The notes under the pieces are model-generated. The model saw only the letters and a list, made by a program, of their open reading frames with translations, did not search any database and was not told the origin of the DNA. A DNA stretch of 64,000 bases, from NCBI GenBank assembly GCA_036897095.1, contig JAYMSP010000212.1:1-64000 (forward strand), read 5' to 3'. This document shows positions 26,170 to 37,700 of the stretch, one piece after another. Source of the DNA: Plantago elongata (taxonomy: Eukaryota; Streptophyta; Magnoliopsida; Lamiales; Plantaginaceae). Position 1 is the first letter of the stretch. Each line of letters starts with the position of its first letter. The position numbers were made by a program, and so were the translations under genes.

Positions 26170-26640
26170 TTAACGGGACATACCCCGCCTTGAACCTGCT
26201 AGAGCATCCGTACTCGATTCCTGGATCTCCACGTTGTTAATCGGACCAGTCTCCGCCTCCCTCTGAGCCCGCATCTTTCTTCGAGCCTCCCTCTCGCTCT
26301 TCTTTCGAGAACGGGCTTGCATGAGCTCGGCCTTCCGACCCATTTCTTGGATCTCCCACAGCGCTCGCACAGGGCGCACGAGATCACGCAAGACCGGATC
26401 CAGAATCACCGCATCAGCAGAAGTGCCCTCGCCCGAAAATAGAGGAGAATGCAACACCCCGCAATCATAGTTGATCAGGTCGCGCCATCCTTCATAGCCG
26501 GAGAAAATGGGGAATCAAACGGATCAGGAGTCGGGGCTGGAACTGCCATAGGGGTAGAGGTACGAGAATCGTACTCATTTTGACAGTGTGCCCAGCGTGA
26601 TGGTACGGAGCAATTCTTCGACATCCTACAGGAAATATAT
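26170..26640 (-). pseudogene. Antisense accessory unit 2 of the gypsy fossil
   Basis: A smaller minus-strand unit: the frame at 26170-26457 encodes a Lys/Arg/Glu-rich helix (SRKKSEREARRKMRAQREAE) ending in a Ser-rich tail. A frame upstream of it, starting near 26625, is Pro/Ser-rich. Similar composition to accessory frames in Tat elements, but no domain is recognised. Part of a broken element. Confidence 0.4.
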
Positions 26641-26796
26641 CAACATAAGTTACTTTGGATTCGAACTTACCCTCTGTTCCAGAGGTAATGAGGTCCAAAG
26701 ACCGTATATGGATTAGGAATTTACCTTGGTTAATTTTTTCGCTTCGGATGGGTAATTTTCTCTTTGCACGGTGGTGAAAAATGAAAATGATTGCCC

Positions 26797-26807
26797 CTAT
26801 TTATAAG
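26797..26807 (-). promoter_or_regulatory. TATA box of antisense unit 2
   Basis: Minus strand reads CTCTTATAAATAGGGGC, about 170 bases upstream of the unit 2 frames. It repeats the arrangement seen at 25624-25634. Confidence 0.5.
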
Positions 26808-27245
26808 AGCACAATTTGGTAGCACAATCATTTATTGATATTTGCCTGTTCAAATCCATCGTTGATCTGTTTGATCCAACGATCACAGTGCAATTAAGGA
26901 GGCGAAAAGACACAATTGGTCAGCCCAATCGATGCCTCGAACATAGTACCACTATTCAAGCAATCACCTCGGATGTCACAACATCCGAATGACAGACATA
27001 TCTCAGTTCGGACGTCGAGAACTATCTCTCAGAATCAAGTACCCCTTTTCTCAAAATTACAGTCCGAAGCCTTCTACTTCGGACTGTAAGAAAAAAGGGG
27101 GAGGGGAGAGATATACTCTCCAAAGATCTTCAAGAACTCTATACCTGGATTTCTTTTTTCTCATTGAATGGATTGAACTAAAGACTTCTTCTTCTATAGT
27201 TCACAACTATCTTCTACTAAAATACTTGAAAACTAGGGGGACATA

Positions 27246-27702
27246 TGTTGATATGGGAATATGTCCAATCTGTTATTTGGATATCTCACGATTGGATCCT
27301 AGGACATCACGGTATTACAAGGACAAGGCCTCAAGGATTCGAGCATAGGATCCCGAACTAAGGGCCATCCGAGGTCATACCTGACCAAAACATGTAAGAA
27401 TACCGTGATAGGGATAGCCGGACCAAAGTTCTGTAACCGTAAGGAAGCAGGTCCGGACCACCAACACATATGAGTTTATATCCGAACCTAAAGAGAACCA
27501 AGTGTGTGGCAGATCATAGCACGTCAGTAGAGGAGGGCACAATCGGTTTCGAACGTCTCAATTCGGAACATTACCCTCGGATGTCTTCTCAGACAAGAGG
27601 ACAAAATTGCCCTCAAAGATCCTACAAAATGACAAATCTAGCCTTGAGGCCCAAATGGTGGATGTGTTATAACAATACTATGGTCCATGGGCTTAATTAA
27701 GC
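27246..27702 (+). repeat. Right LTR segment of the Tat-like gypsy fossil
   Basis: Matches the first half of the left LTR in the same orientation, starting TGTTGATATGGG and sharing CATAGGATCCCGA, GGGCCATCCGAGGTCATACC and GCAGGTCCGGACC. A short purine run (AACTAGGGGGA) just before it is the likely polypurine tract; a larger one lies at about 27087-27111. Confidence 0.85.
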
Positions 27703-28393
27703 ACGCTCCGTCGATGATGAATCACTAACAAAATTGAAAAACCTAATTAAAAGGTTTATTATAACAAATCTTATTTTTGAATTTTCAAATTTTTTTTATT
27801 TATTATATATGTAATAAAATGTGAAGTATTTATTTTATTTTTAAAAATTACCCATAAATTACGAGAGAGTAACACGTGTCCCACCTTTTTTATAATTTAA
27901 TTTAATTTAATTTAATTTAATTATTTTTTATTTTTAATTATTTTTCATATATACAAATTTTATTTAAAATTATAACTTATAAATTTTTAGAATTTTTATA
28001 CATTTTTTTTTGGAAATTTAAAATTAATTTTTATACTCTTTCTTCTTTCTTTTAACCTTATTTTATGTTAATCTTATAAAATATGATTGATTTATGATAA
28101 TTAAAAATTATGTGGTGAAATTTGAAATTGTCAAAATTTATTTTATTTGTGATATCAACAATAAAATTTCAAATTTCAAATTTACACGTATCGCTTAATT
28201 AAATTGTCACGTGTTACGGAGGTACTAAAACTGGACACGATGTCAATTTAATGTATCAAAATCAGTAACAACCAAATATACTTTCTTTTTTTTTAAATTT
28301 GAGTGATGTTATCACAATGTTGACGACAACATTCTGCGTATATAACGACTATGAACAGGAACATCGGAGGCTTTAGCGCAATTTTGCAAATGA
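27703..28393. other. Very AT-rich intergenic DNA
   Basis: Contains a (TTTAA)n microsatellite at about 27895-27922 and A/T-only stretches. No gene seen. Confidence 0.5.
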
Positions 28394-28600
28394 TATGCAT
28401 GCTTGAATTTTCGCAATTTCTTTATCTCCAACGAATTAGTTTCACCGGAATTCATGTCATAGGCGTTGATGCGGTTTGTGTCTTTGCTTGATTTTACTAT
28501 CACAAGTTCTAATACGCACTAACTATTACTTAATTCGTGATTAATTAAAAAGAACATTATAATTGAAGTTAATCAAGCAACCGACAAATGTATTTTTGGG
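28394..28600 (+). repeat. Diverged direct repeat, right copy (left copy 11214-11450)
   Basis: Same ordered blocks as the left copy, in the same orientation, on the far side of the gypsy fossil. The minus-strand frame at 28312-28503 is an incidental product of this repeat. Confidence 0.7.
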
Positions 28601-28684
28601 AATAATTAAAATTTTGTGTAACTTGTAAAACAATCACACTCTAATGATATTTTTTTTTAAATGAAATTGGTGATAAACTTCGTA

Positions 28685-28917
28685 CTCCACCGTCCCGCTA
28701 AATTTCATATATTTGTCACTTTAAACTGTTCTATAAAACTTGATATGTTATTAAAAAAGTAAGTTACCTCACCACTAACAAATAATAAACAATATCAACT
28801 TTACAAATAAATTACATATTTTATCATTAAAAAGTACATTTTTCATCATATTCTTCATTACTTTAACTTTTCACATAAAACTACACACAGATCCGAAGTT
28901 CTCTGAAACGGAGGAAG
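28685..28917. mobile_element. Stowaway-like MITE, 233 bp
   Basis: Begins CTCCACCGTCCC and ends AACGGAGGAAG with TA on each side, the target and ends of Tc1/mariner-type Stowaway MITEs (usual ends CTCCCTCCGTCCC). The interior is AT-rich and has no coding capacity. The ends are diverged, so it is old. Confidence 0.7.
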
Positions 28918-29107
28918 TAGTAATTTTATAGGAAACTAAGCTGTTCTCTTCAACTGAAAATCACTATAGTTCCATTCAGTTCAGTTGAAGAGATCAGTAC
29001 TTAAATCTAAATACGATTACATGCAATAGATTATTTGAATCAAATAATCAGTTACTAATTAATACAATAATCAACATTCTAATCAACTTCCTACATCCTA
29101 TATTATC

Positions 29108-29540
29108 ATTTTTTCCTTTTTAATATGATGCTTACGTCGTATTGAATGCTTGTATGAAATGATATTTATTTTGTTTTGGACGCTTGTAATTTAATGTTAA
29201 ATAATATATACGGTCCTAATATGATGTTTGTTTCTGTTTTGTTGCTCATATTATATGAAGTTTGTACGAAAATGTTAAATGATACTTTCAGTATTAATAT
29301 AGTGCTTGTTTCGTATTAAATTATGGTTGTAATATAATAAATGATGCGTGCAATTAAATTTGAAAATTGCTTGAGATGATGATAGAAGTTAGTAATCATT
29401 AAAATTTTATAGAAAAATTATTGGAAATTGGCGAAAAATGTTTGGAAAATTAGAAGAAAGATGTTTGGAGGAAGAGAATAAAAAATTGAAAGAAAAATAA
29501 CCTAATTTAACGATTCTTGATGTTTGATTATTTTGATGGT
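29108..29540. repeat. AATGATGCTTG-type minisatellite, copy 1
   Basis: Irregular repeats of AATATGATGCTTGTT / TGTTAAATGATACTT units, 40-60 bases long. The region is a diverged copy of 62080-62450. Both are followed by the same unique sequence (CTCTAACGTAAT, TAAACATAAT), which shows they are copies of one larger repeat. Confidence 0.65.
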
Positions 29541-29543
29541 GCT

Positions 29544-29898
29544 CGATAGTGCTATTTTTCAAGTCGAGCTTTACCAAGGACTGGGCTCGGTAAAGTTCGA
29601 TTGGGCTTGGCTCAATAAGCTTTTTCGAGCCGAGCTCGAGTTTGATTTTATACTCATTTCATCGAGTCGAGCTTGGTTCGGTAAAGCTCGTTAAGAGTCA
29701 TTATTTTAATAATTATAATTTTGTATACTTATTTTTAGTATCTTTATGGATAAAGCTTCTTAAAGCTCATATATTTTCGAGCTCGAGCTCTTTACATGTT
29801 ACCCGAGTTCAAGCTCGTTTTTTTGCTCGATTTGTTAACGAGCCGAAGCTCGGCTAGGTTACGTTCGAGCTCGAGTATCAAAATACTCGGCTCGGCTC
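29544..29898. mobile_element. GCTCGAG-rich non-autonomous DNA element (probably hAT-type)
   Basis: This block is absent from the related copy at 62.4 kb, where the two flanks meet directly, so it is an insertion. It is packed with GAGCTCGAGCTC, GGGCTCGG and TTCGAGC motifs in both orientations, especially near its ends. Degenerate terminal inverted repeats are visible (GTGCTATTTTTCAAGTCGAGC against GAGTATTTTGATACTCGAGC). I cannot fix the target duplication exactly; the boundaries are good to about 10 bases. Confidence 0.55.
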
Positions 29899-30174
29899 TT
29901 CTAATCTTCCTCTACTCTAACGTAATTAAATTTAAACATAATTCAATAAATTATTTGTAGATTATTTTTTATTATTAAATATGTAGTATTAGTATTTAGT
30001 TAGAGTACATGTTTAGAACTAGATATATATACACTAATTTATAGATTTTTATTTATTTTTATATCACTAAAGTGTGAGATAAATTTGGAAATAACATCGG
30101 GTTATAGTTATCCCTATTTTTTGAGGACAACATGTGCCAACAACCTATCTGGCCATCAAGTTTCAGACAACAAA

Positions 30175-30240
30175 GCACATCTCAGTTGGTAAGACGTTTC
30201 ACCTCCAACTAATAGGTCAGGGGTTCGAATCACCCTTGTC
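30175..30240 (+). mobile_element. tRNA-derived SINE head
   Basis: An A-box-like CTCAGTTGGTAAG (30181-30193) is followed 26 bases later by a B box GGGGTTCGAATC (30220-30231), the spacing of an internal RNA polymerase III promoter. There is no acceptor-stem pairing and no CCA-side arm, so this is not a functional tRNA. The body following it is the triplicated tail at 30231-30426. Confidence 0.6.
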
Positions 30241-30426
30241 GTTTTAAAAAAGAAAAAGTTTCAATTAACAACCTTAAGAAATTGAACTTTTACTCTCACC
30301 GTTGCCGTTTAAAAAAAAAGAATTCAATTAACAACCTTAAGAAACTGAACTTTTACTCTCACCTTTATCGTTTCAAAAAAGAAAAGAAAAATTAAGTTAA
30401 CAACCTTAAGAAACTGAACTTTTACA
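30231..30426 (+). repeat. Three tandem copies of a 63-67 bp unit
   Basis: Units start at 30231, 30297 and 30360, each with CACC, a TTGTCGTTT or TTATCGTTT-like block, an A-rich run, ATTAACAACCTTAAGAAA and CTGAACTTTTAC. The first unit overlaps the last bases of the tRNA-like head, so the array looks like an amplified SINE tail. Confidence 0.75.
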
Positions 30427-30429
30427 AAT

Positions 30430-31300
30430 AACAACCTTCTTTGATATTCTCCCAATATACTCCTGAGTTAGTCGAGAATAATATTTTTTATATTTTTCAA
30501 AATTTCAATTATTTATATAATATATCTTTATATTAACAACATTTTCAAATTCAGATTTTGTTGTTTGACTTTTTTTTTTCCTTTTTATAATTTTGTGTAT
30601 AGTTCAATTGTACATTCGAATCGTATATATTGGTAGTTTTAATATCAAATTTTATATATTTATCGTATTTTACACTAAATATGATACAGTGAAACTATAT
30701 ACTACAACTACATCGCACTGCCAAATGTATGATATGAGGTCCATCGTGGAGCTTCCATTAGACCGGATCTGGAAGCTCCACAACGATGAAGAATTCAACC
30801 ATGGAAAGTTTTATTCTTTATTTTTTTATAAATTATTTTTAATAAGGATATATTTTTATATGAATAATTTAATAATATTGTTAAAACTTTGGATCTATTT
30901 GCAATTAATAAAGACGATTGTATTTACATTTAACTCCACCATATTTCTATATTTTTCAATGTGACTTATGTCACAAGGTAACAAAATTAGAATGCAATTT
31001 AAAACGCAATGTCAATTTAAAGTACAAAAATTGGACGGTAACAACTAAAGATATCTTTTTCAGAAATACAACAACTTAAAAGATACCTTTATCAGATTTT
31101 TCCCCACAACACTACACATTTTGAGAAGAATATATCTTTGTTAATAAAAGATGAAAGAGTAGTGTTTATACAGTTGAAGACTTTGAACCTAATCTAAAGC
31201 TTCAAAAATTTTAGCTGAAGCTTGTTCAAATTCACCTCAGCTTGCTTACTACATACAAGTACTAGCTATTTTGTAAATTAGCCACCTCTACAAAAGTAAG
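30430..31300. other. Intergenic AT-rich DNA with one hairpin
   Basis: AT-rich and without a recognised gene. A GC-richer hairpin lies at 30741-30788: CGTGGAGCTTCCA faces TGGAAGCTCCAC across a 12-base loop. It lies inside a 123-codon plus-strand frame (30593-30964) that I do not recognise. The final 100 bases may be the 3' UTR end of DEK1. Confidence 0.4.
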
Positions 31301-31307
31301 GTCACAC

Positions 31308-31505
31308 CTAAACTTCTTCCCTTGCCTTTCTTCCGGTAACATCACTATACGCCTTTTTACCCAACATATACAACCCTGCATCTTTACAACACCTACTCAT
31401 GTACAAGTTAATGTTTGCTTCACCGACAACCCGACCTCCTATGACATTACACCAATCGAATGCTGCTGCTGCTGCCAACTCTAAATATCTCTGGCGGAGC
31501 AATCT
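31308..31505 (-). other. Open frame downstream of DEK1, probably in its 3' UTR
   Basis: An acceptor-like TGTGTTTCAG precedes an open stretch of about 65 codons (LLRQRYLELAAAAAFDWC ... GKKAYSDVTGRKAREEV, stop at 31308). About 145 bases upstream is a donor-like CTAGGTAATT (near 31664). Read in the frame before that junction the splice would not stay open. It may be a DEK1 3' UTR exon, or the end of an unrecognised gene. I do not recognise the protein. Confidence 0.25.
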
Positions 31506-31799
31506 GAAACACAAATATGCATCATGTGAAATTTGTATATATAACTCCTACACGTCATTTTAACAGCTGCACCTTGACACAATGTATTCCAGAAAAATAT
31601 CAACAGGAAGAAGTTAGGTGTGTGTAACCAATAAGTTGGCTGTGTTTGGGTACCAGAAAAAAAATTACCTAGTCCTGCAAACTTTGCATCAGCCGACAGA
31701 GAAGCAAAAGTGAGGGCACCGCAACAACTCAAGAGGCCGACTCCAAAGGGAACTCTCACCGTACAAGATAATGAGCCGTCGATGAAAACTATTAGTCTA

Positions 31800-34700
31800 T
31801 TATAAGGCATCAAGAGTTACCGAGGATTTAGTAAACACAGAAAGGACAAAGGGCGCCTCTTCTCCAGGGTGTATTGTAGTTGGCACTATAGTGTAACCCT
31901 TTGGATCAGGATCCAGGACCATTTCACATGATATTTCGCGGGAATTGACATAATCAGTTCCACCAACTGATTCGTGCATGTAAATGTTGTAGGCAGCACG
32001 GCGGCCACGGGTCTTGAGAATTCTCATGCCGATATAAAACATCATTGAGTCATGGCTCGACTGGTAATTTCTGAAACCAGGCGTTGTTCTCGAGAAGCTC
32101 ACTCCCTGTAGTAGCCATGTTAATTTGCATCAGCAGAGCTCGTAAACAGTTTCTGACAATCAAACTAAAAAACAAAGCTACATGGAAAACTACGTACAAA
32201 CACCTCACATCAATAACATATGTGATCATACCAGTTTCCAAAAATTACACACCCCACATAATTACATAGATCCTACATGTTCTACATGTCAGGGGACACT
32301 TATATTTGCCCTCTGAACCTAACATATCATGTGGGAGTAGGTGTAGTTTCTCCAATATACGCAGAGATGTATTGTACTTGGCCACACATCAGGGGAGGTA
32401 GACAGAAAACTTTCAGTAGAGGAAACGTACCTGAGTTAAGGTAATGAATACGTGAATAGGTAGTGATGCATCAGGGCCAGTCGCTCTCAAGCGAAATTGT
32501 GGATTCTGATGCCAACTATCATAGTCTTGGCAGCCTCCAGCACTGTAACCACGCCACTGGCTATGGACAGAGTAACTCATTTCTGGTGGGTAGACACGGC
32601 ATACATATATCGAACGGAAATGTATTTGAAAATCTTGCCATGACATCCAAAATATACCATCTTTTGCCTGTTACAATTAGCACATTAGAAATAATGAAAA
32701 ATTAAGAGAAAGTTCGCCAGAACACAATATGAATTATATGATATGGAAGAGAATATAGATGCAAGAAACAGGATTTGCACAGATTGTTTATATACATCCC
32801 TTTAGACAATTTCTTTTGGCCACTTATCTTAGGATCTTGCGGCAATCTGTTATTTTGATTTTCTTGTCCTCTATTTCCCATCTTGTAAGGGCATATGGCC
32901 CATAGGTCAACAGGAATTTAGTATACTACGGAGAAATTTGGGAAGAACCAACAATGAAATAAACACTCTATCTGGACACGAGAAAGAAACCCAAACCTCT
33001 TTCCAGAATGAACCAGTCTAGCAGAGCCAACCAACTTCAAGGTCAATCAGACTAATTTCTTAGTAGATTTTAAATATCTGCCAGGGCTCTCATTTACAGG
33101 TGATTCAACATCCTAATTCAAGTATATATTCTTCTGAAACTACAAAACATTATATCTAATGAAATGTTTAGCTATGCTTCCCAATTCATGCATCTCTAGG
33201 TGCATGATACAATGTGAAATACCGTTCTTTAACAGTACAAAACTGAAGATCACATATAATGGTTATAAACTCAATTACCTGAGGAACATGCTTGAGCTTG
33301 TGCTTCATCCGATCTGTCCATTCAGGTGATGTATCTGACCAAGGACCGTTCCACTCCACCTCATTTGCCCAAGGATTTCTGATCTGTACAAGTTTATGGC
33401 CATCTATTTCCCGTACCTACCATTAAGAGAAAAGAAAATTATCTCGTTAATCCAAAAGATCCTCACCTGCTATATACATTTCTAGGAAACAATCATACAT
33501 ACCTGCAATATCGAGTATGCATGACCCTGCACAATTCCAGAAGACGAAACATGTACATCTGATCCCGAGGGGCTACCAGCACCAAGTAAGAAACCCTCTT
33601 GTTTAAATCGTAATAGTTGAGACCACAGCCGTCCACTTGCAAGATCAATTTGGGATTGCGAACTTCTCATATCAATCTCCTCACCAGCACCTCCAGTAAG
33701 GTCCACAAGAGCATCTTGGACAAGCCCCCCTTCCAATGCTTCATATGATCCATGAAGTTTCGCATACGCCTTTTCGAGTAATGAGACCCAAAGCTCATTT
33801 CCTTTCTTGCTGGTTGCAAAGGCAGGTTTGCCTGGCGATTCACATGGGATCCAGTCATCAACAACAACAGGAACCCATTCCCCCTGATATCCAAAAAATT
33901 CAAGTTTTAGCTTTTAACACACATAAAACCATGCAAAAACTCAGATTAATTTGGAATCTTCTTTTAAAGGTAACTTTAAGCAGAGATAATCCTTTGGTGT
34001 CACATGTAGTTTAGTAAAATTTATGAGTTTGAAAATATACTTCTGCCACCAAGGAAAACTACCAAGGGAAAATTCGATAAAAAGGTTATTGGGCAATAAA
34101 AGGGGCACACACGAATGAACACACAGATTGTGAACACTGTCAAACCAACAGGCAATTTTTTCAACTAAATATGAAATCTAACAGTGACAACAATACAAAC
34201 TGCTTCTAATTTCCTTTTTAAGGCACCTGCAGTTCATTTAAAGACAGTTAATCAATGAGACTAAAAGGCTGAACCACCTGAATGCAGAAACGAACTGTAT
34301 ATATTCCTTCTTCATTATAATCTGGTGTGATAATGACTTCTGATATTCGTGAAACTTCAGTAAGCACAGCCACAGCGCTCAGAAACCAGCAGTCACCCAG
34401 TCGACCCTGTTCAAAATATTATATAGTATTAGAGAGCTATCAAATACGTGATAAGCCTGACAACATCTATGAAAATACTTCCACTGCAGGTGAAGTATTG
34501 AATGGTGAAAACACGATACTGTGATTATAATATTCAAATCCAGAAAAGACAAAAAACACAAATATTCAAGATGACTATAACCTGACAAACATCAGAAGGA
34601 TTTGCTGCACCCAAAAATAGGCATGGCCTAGAATCTAGATGTTTTTCTTTGATTATTTCAGTAGGCCTCAACCACTGGGAAACAACCTACAAGAAACATA

Positions 34701-37700
34701 ACACTTAGCAAACAGGTTCAAAGAATAACTATTGTTCTGAAGTGAAGTCAGGGAAAATTACCTGTAGTTTTGATGGGGGGTTGTCAGGATCGACATAAAG
34801 CGAACGGTCATTTGGTGGGAATTCTTCATCCGTAAAATTTGCCTCTCCTCTGGCCAAGAGGGCTTCCTTAACAGCTAATTCTACTGAACGCATACGCTGA
34901 TTGATTTCATCCTGAGTTTCCATCTTAGGTTTCCTTAATCTTCTGGCAAAAGAATCAACATCCAGAACAGTCTCACGGCCTGATCTTCGCTTCCTCCCAC
35001 TTGAATACTGTCCATCCCAATCAACTTCTTCTCTATCGTAGAGATCAACTTCTGCAGGGTCGCTTTCCCAGTCCTCAACCTAATTAAAGTGCAGGTAAAA
35101 AAAGGAACAGATTGTAGAAGATCAGAACCAAGAAAATAATCTGGGATAATTACCCCCTGCAATCCAACCATAGCGTGTTTAAAATTGCATTCCCGCACTT
35201 GAAACTCAAAATTTTATAACCCCAACATATGTGCTTGTTCCCTTTAGCAACTATGAATGATCTATGGAGTATCTATTTAGGGTGGTGTTGTTCCAGGGGG
35301 CAGGAGGGGTGGGGTTAGTGGGTCGAACGTGTTGGAGCTTGGAAGTGCACGTGTTGGAAGTGTAACTCACTAAATCCTAAGCAGTTAAGGTTGCAAGGAC
35401 ACACAACTTTGACCAATGTGTAACAAAGTCGGAATGTAGTCTGTAAACTACGAATTGCACTGTCATACAAGGCCAATGTTGGGGTGAAAAAGTGTAATTA
35501 TCAAAATATTTGTGAGAATTAGAGAAGAAAACATAAAGACAAACCCTTGGAGGAGAATCTGCCCATTGCCAGTTATCATCAGTTTGATCAATTAAGTCGT
35601 AATCTCCAAAGCCCATGGCAGCTGGAAGACTGGCAATCTCATCTTCATTCAAGCACCTTCCCCACAAGAAAACATCCATCACTTGCATCTTAGATTCAGA
35701 TCCTTCACTATCAGACCTCCCAAATGCATCCATATCAGTGGGGGGTCTAACACCAACCCAAACGTCTGTTCCTTGCTCCCAAATGCCAATCCCCACGTTA
35801 AGTGGAAGTCCAGTCAGATAACCATCATAACCACCATCAATGAAGCAAGTTGCCTCGCCTAAATCAGCATCAACAGTCATAGTCACAATATGCCACCTGC
35901 AAAGATAGCAAAGATTCATCATAAGTTCATAAACAACAAGCCACAGAACTACACGGCATGAAAATCAACATTGGAAAAAACAAAAAATTAAGAGATGAAA
36001 TGCAGGAAACTTCAAAGTAGACCAGAGGTTTAATTAACGAAAGTGCGTCAACAAACCTTCCATCTGCAATGCTGGAAGAGCTTATACTCCACTCTTTAGC
36101 AACAGTAGTCTGTCTATCCCCTTTCATAATCAAGCGTAGCCCAACTTGCCCAGCTTCAATGCCTTGTTCAGAACCGGCCACAAGAATTTCCCAACAAACT
36201 CTGCGTTGAAATTCAGTGCCAAATAGACATACCGGGCCAGACTCAGGTTGAATCATCACTGAAACGGAGAAAGTAACTTTCTGGCTCTGGCATAAACAAG
36301 GATCAATCAGGCCACAGTGCCTGCCACTTGTTGTGGGTTCATCATCAAGAACACACACAGCACCCGGAAGTCCAGTCTACAAAATAACAGGAGTTAAGAC
36401 AAGAATGTGTAGCTAACAGAAGTGATAGAGTTTTCGAAGTAAAATCTAAAAGCTTCAATTATCGAGCACAGCATTAATAACGACCTGCAGTGCCCTCTGA
36501 GATAACTGAGTAGAACGAATTCTCCGAGCAATACCGGAGACCCGCTCACGTGCCAAGGTATTATCAATTACTGAATCACCTCCTACGGCACGAACTGCAG
36601 CTGTCATCGCTGCAGCTTCTCTACTACCAGCATTAGGAATAGATGATATCAGAGAAGCCTCAATTTCCTTCCATTTCCGTTCTTCTTTCTCCAAAAGGGC
36701 CTTTCTCCTTTCTTTACCTCTACCTTCCTCTTCACGTCTTTGCATCAAAACCTCTTCTTCCATCTCCTTCTCTCTTATATAACTGCAGACACGAAAATGG
36801 TATCAGAGAAGGAGTATTTAAGCCAAACAAAATTATTACAATACCGCAGGTAATACCGAAGTCCCACGTTGAATAGGTGATAAGATAGTGATCTTTGATA
36901 TGACACGTCCCAGGTACTAGGCACATCCCAGATAGAATAAATGATAAGATTGGGAGTGTTCAATCACTAATACTTGTCAACATTGACTTTAGAAATTTGT
37001 ACTCATGATTAGTGTCGAACAGTGTTGAGACTTGAGATGTGAGACAGGGAGACTCAGGTCGTGACACATAAAATGGTTTGAGAACTAAACCGGGACTCGA
37101 CATAGAAATTGGCAACAGTTCCCCTTCAATAAGGCCTTGAGAGGGGATAAAAGAAAATATAAATGGTGTACCAAAACCAGGGACTAAGACCGTGGGGTGC
37201 CCAGTATATTTAACTAAGTTAGGCCCAATGCTACTAGCCTGCAAGTGAGATGCATGTGCTAGAGCAGCACAACACCACCACATTGCTCAGGGATAGGAAC
37301 TTAACATCCATTAGTAAACCCACTGCATGCATAGCCTTTAAAGGGGACAAGAGGCAGTACTCAGCAAAAATGAAAAATGACTTTAACTTAAGATTAGGAA
37401 ACATCTTGCCTCTCCTGAACAATCTCGAATTGTCTGCGGTCCTCAGGCATCCACTTCTTTATTTTTCTCGCACTTAGATCTGACAAGCCTATGCTATCGA
37501 GAAACAATCTGAGCCGAACTTCATCCTGAATAAGCAGAAATAGAACATGAAAAACATTATTTGCATATGAGCCAAATAAGGAACCATGATAACAATAATG
37601 TCTCATACTTACCTGCACCCTCTCAGCCTTGGCAGTCAAGCCAAGCAAAAGAAGTAGATAACCACCAAACTTATCCCACATGTAAACCCATTCAGTATCA

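Larger units (their letters stand above)
11672..27702 (+). mobile_element. Broken Ty3/gypsy fossil, Tat lineage, with antisense units
   Basis: The left LTR and the matching right LTR segment bracket an interior whose parts run gag, protease, reverse transcriptase and RNase H, second RNase H, integrase, then a long region with open frames on the opposite strand. The pol order with integrase last places it in Ty3/gypsy. A second RNase H-like region plus antisense accessory frames downstream of integrase are known hallmarks of the Tat group (Grande, RIRE2, Ogre relatives). It is clearly broken, with roughly a dozen or more breaks and a 3-kb insertion, so it cannot be autonomous. By eye the LTR copies differ at about 8-9 percent over the first 225 bases, implying an old insertion. 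Confidence 0.85.

Noticed and set aside
30175-30240. Possible functional tRNA gene
   Set aside because: A and B boxes are present but there is no acceptor-stem complementarity or credible anticodon arm, so it fits a SINE head.
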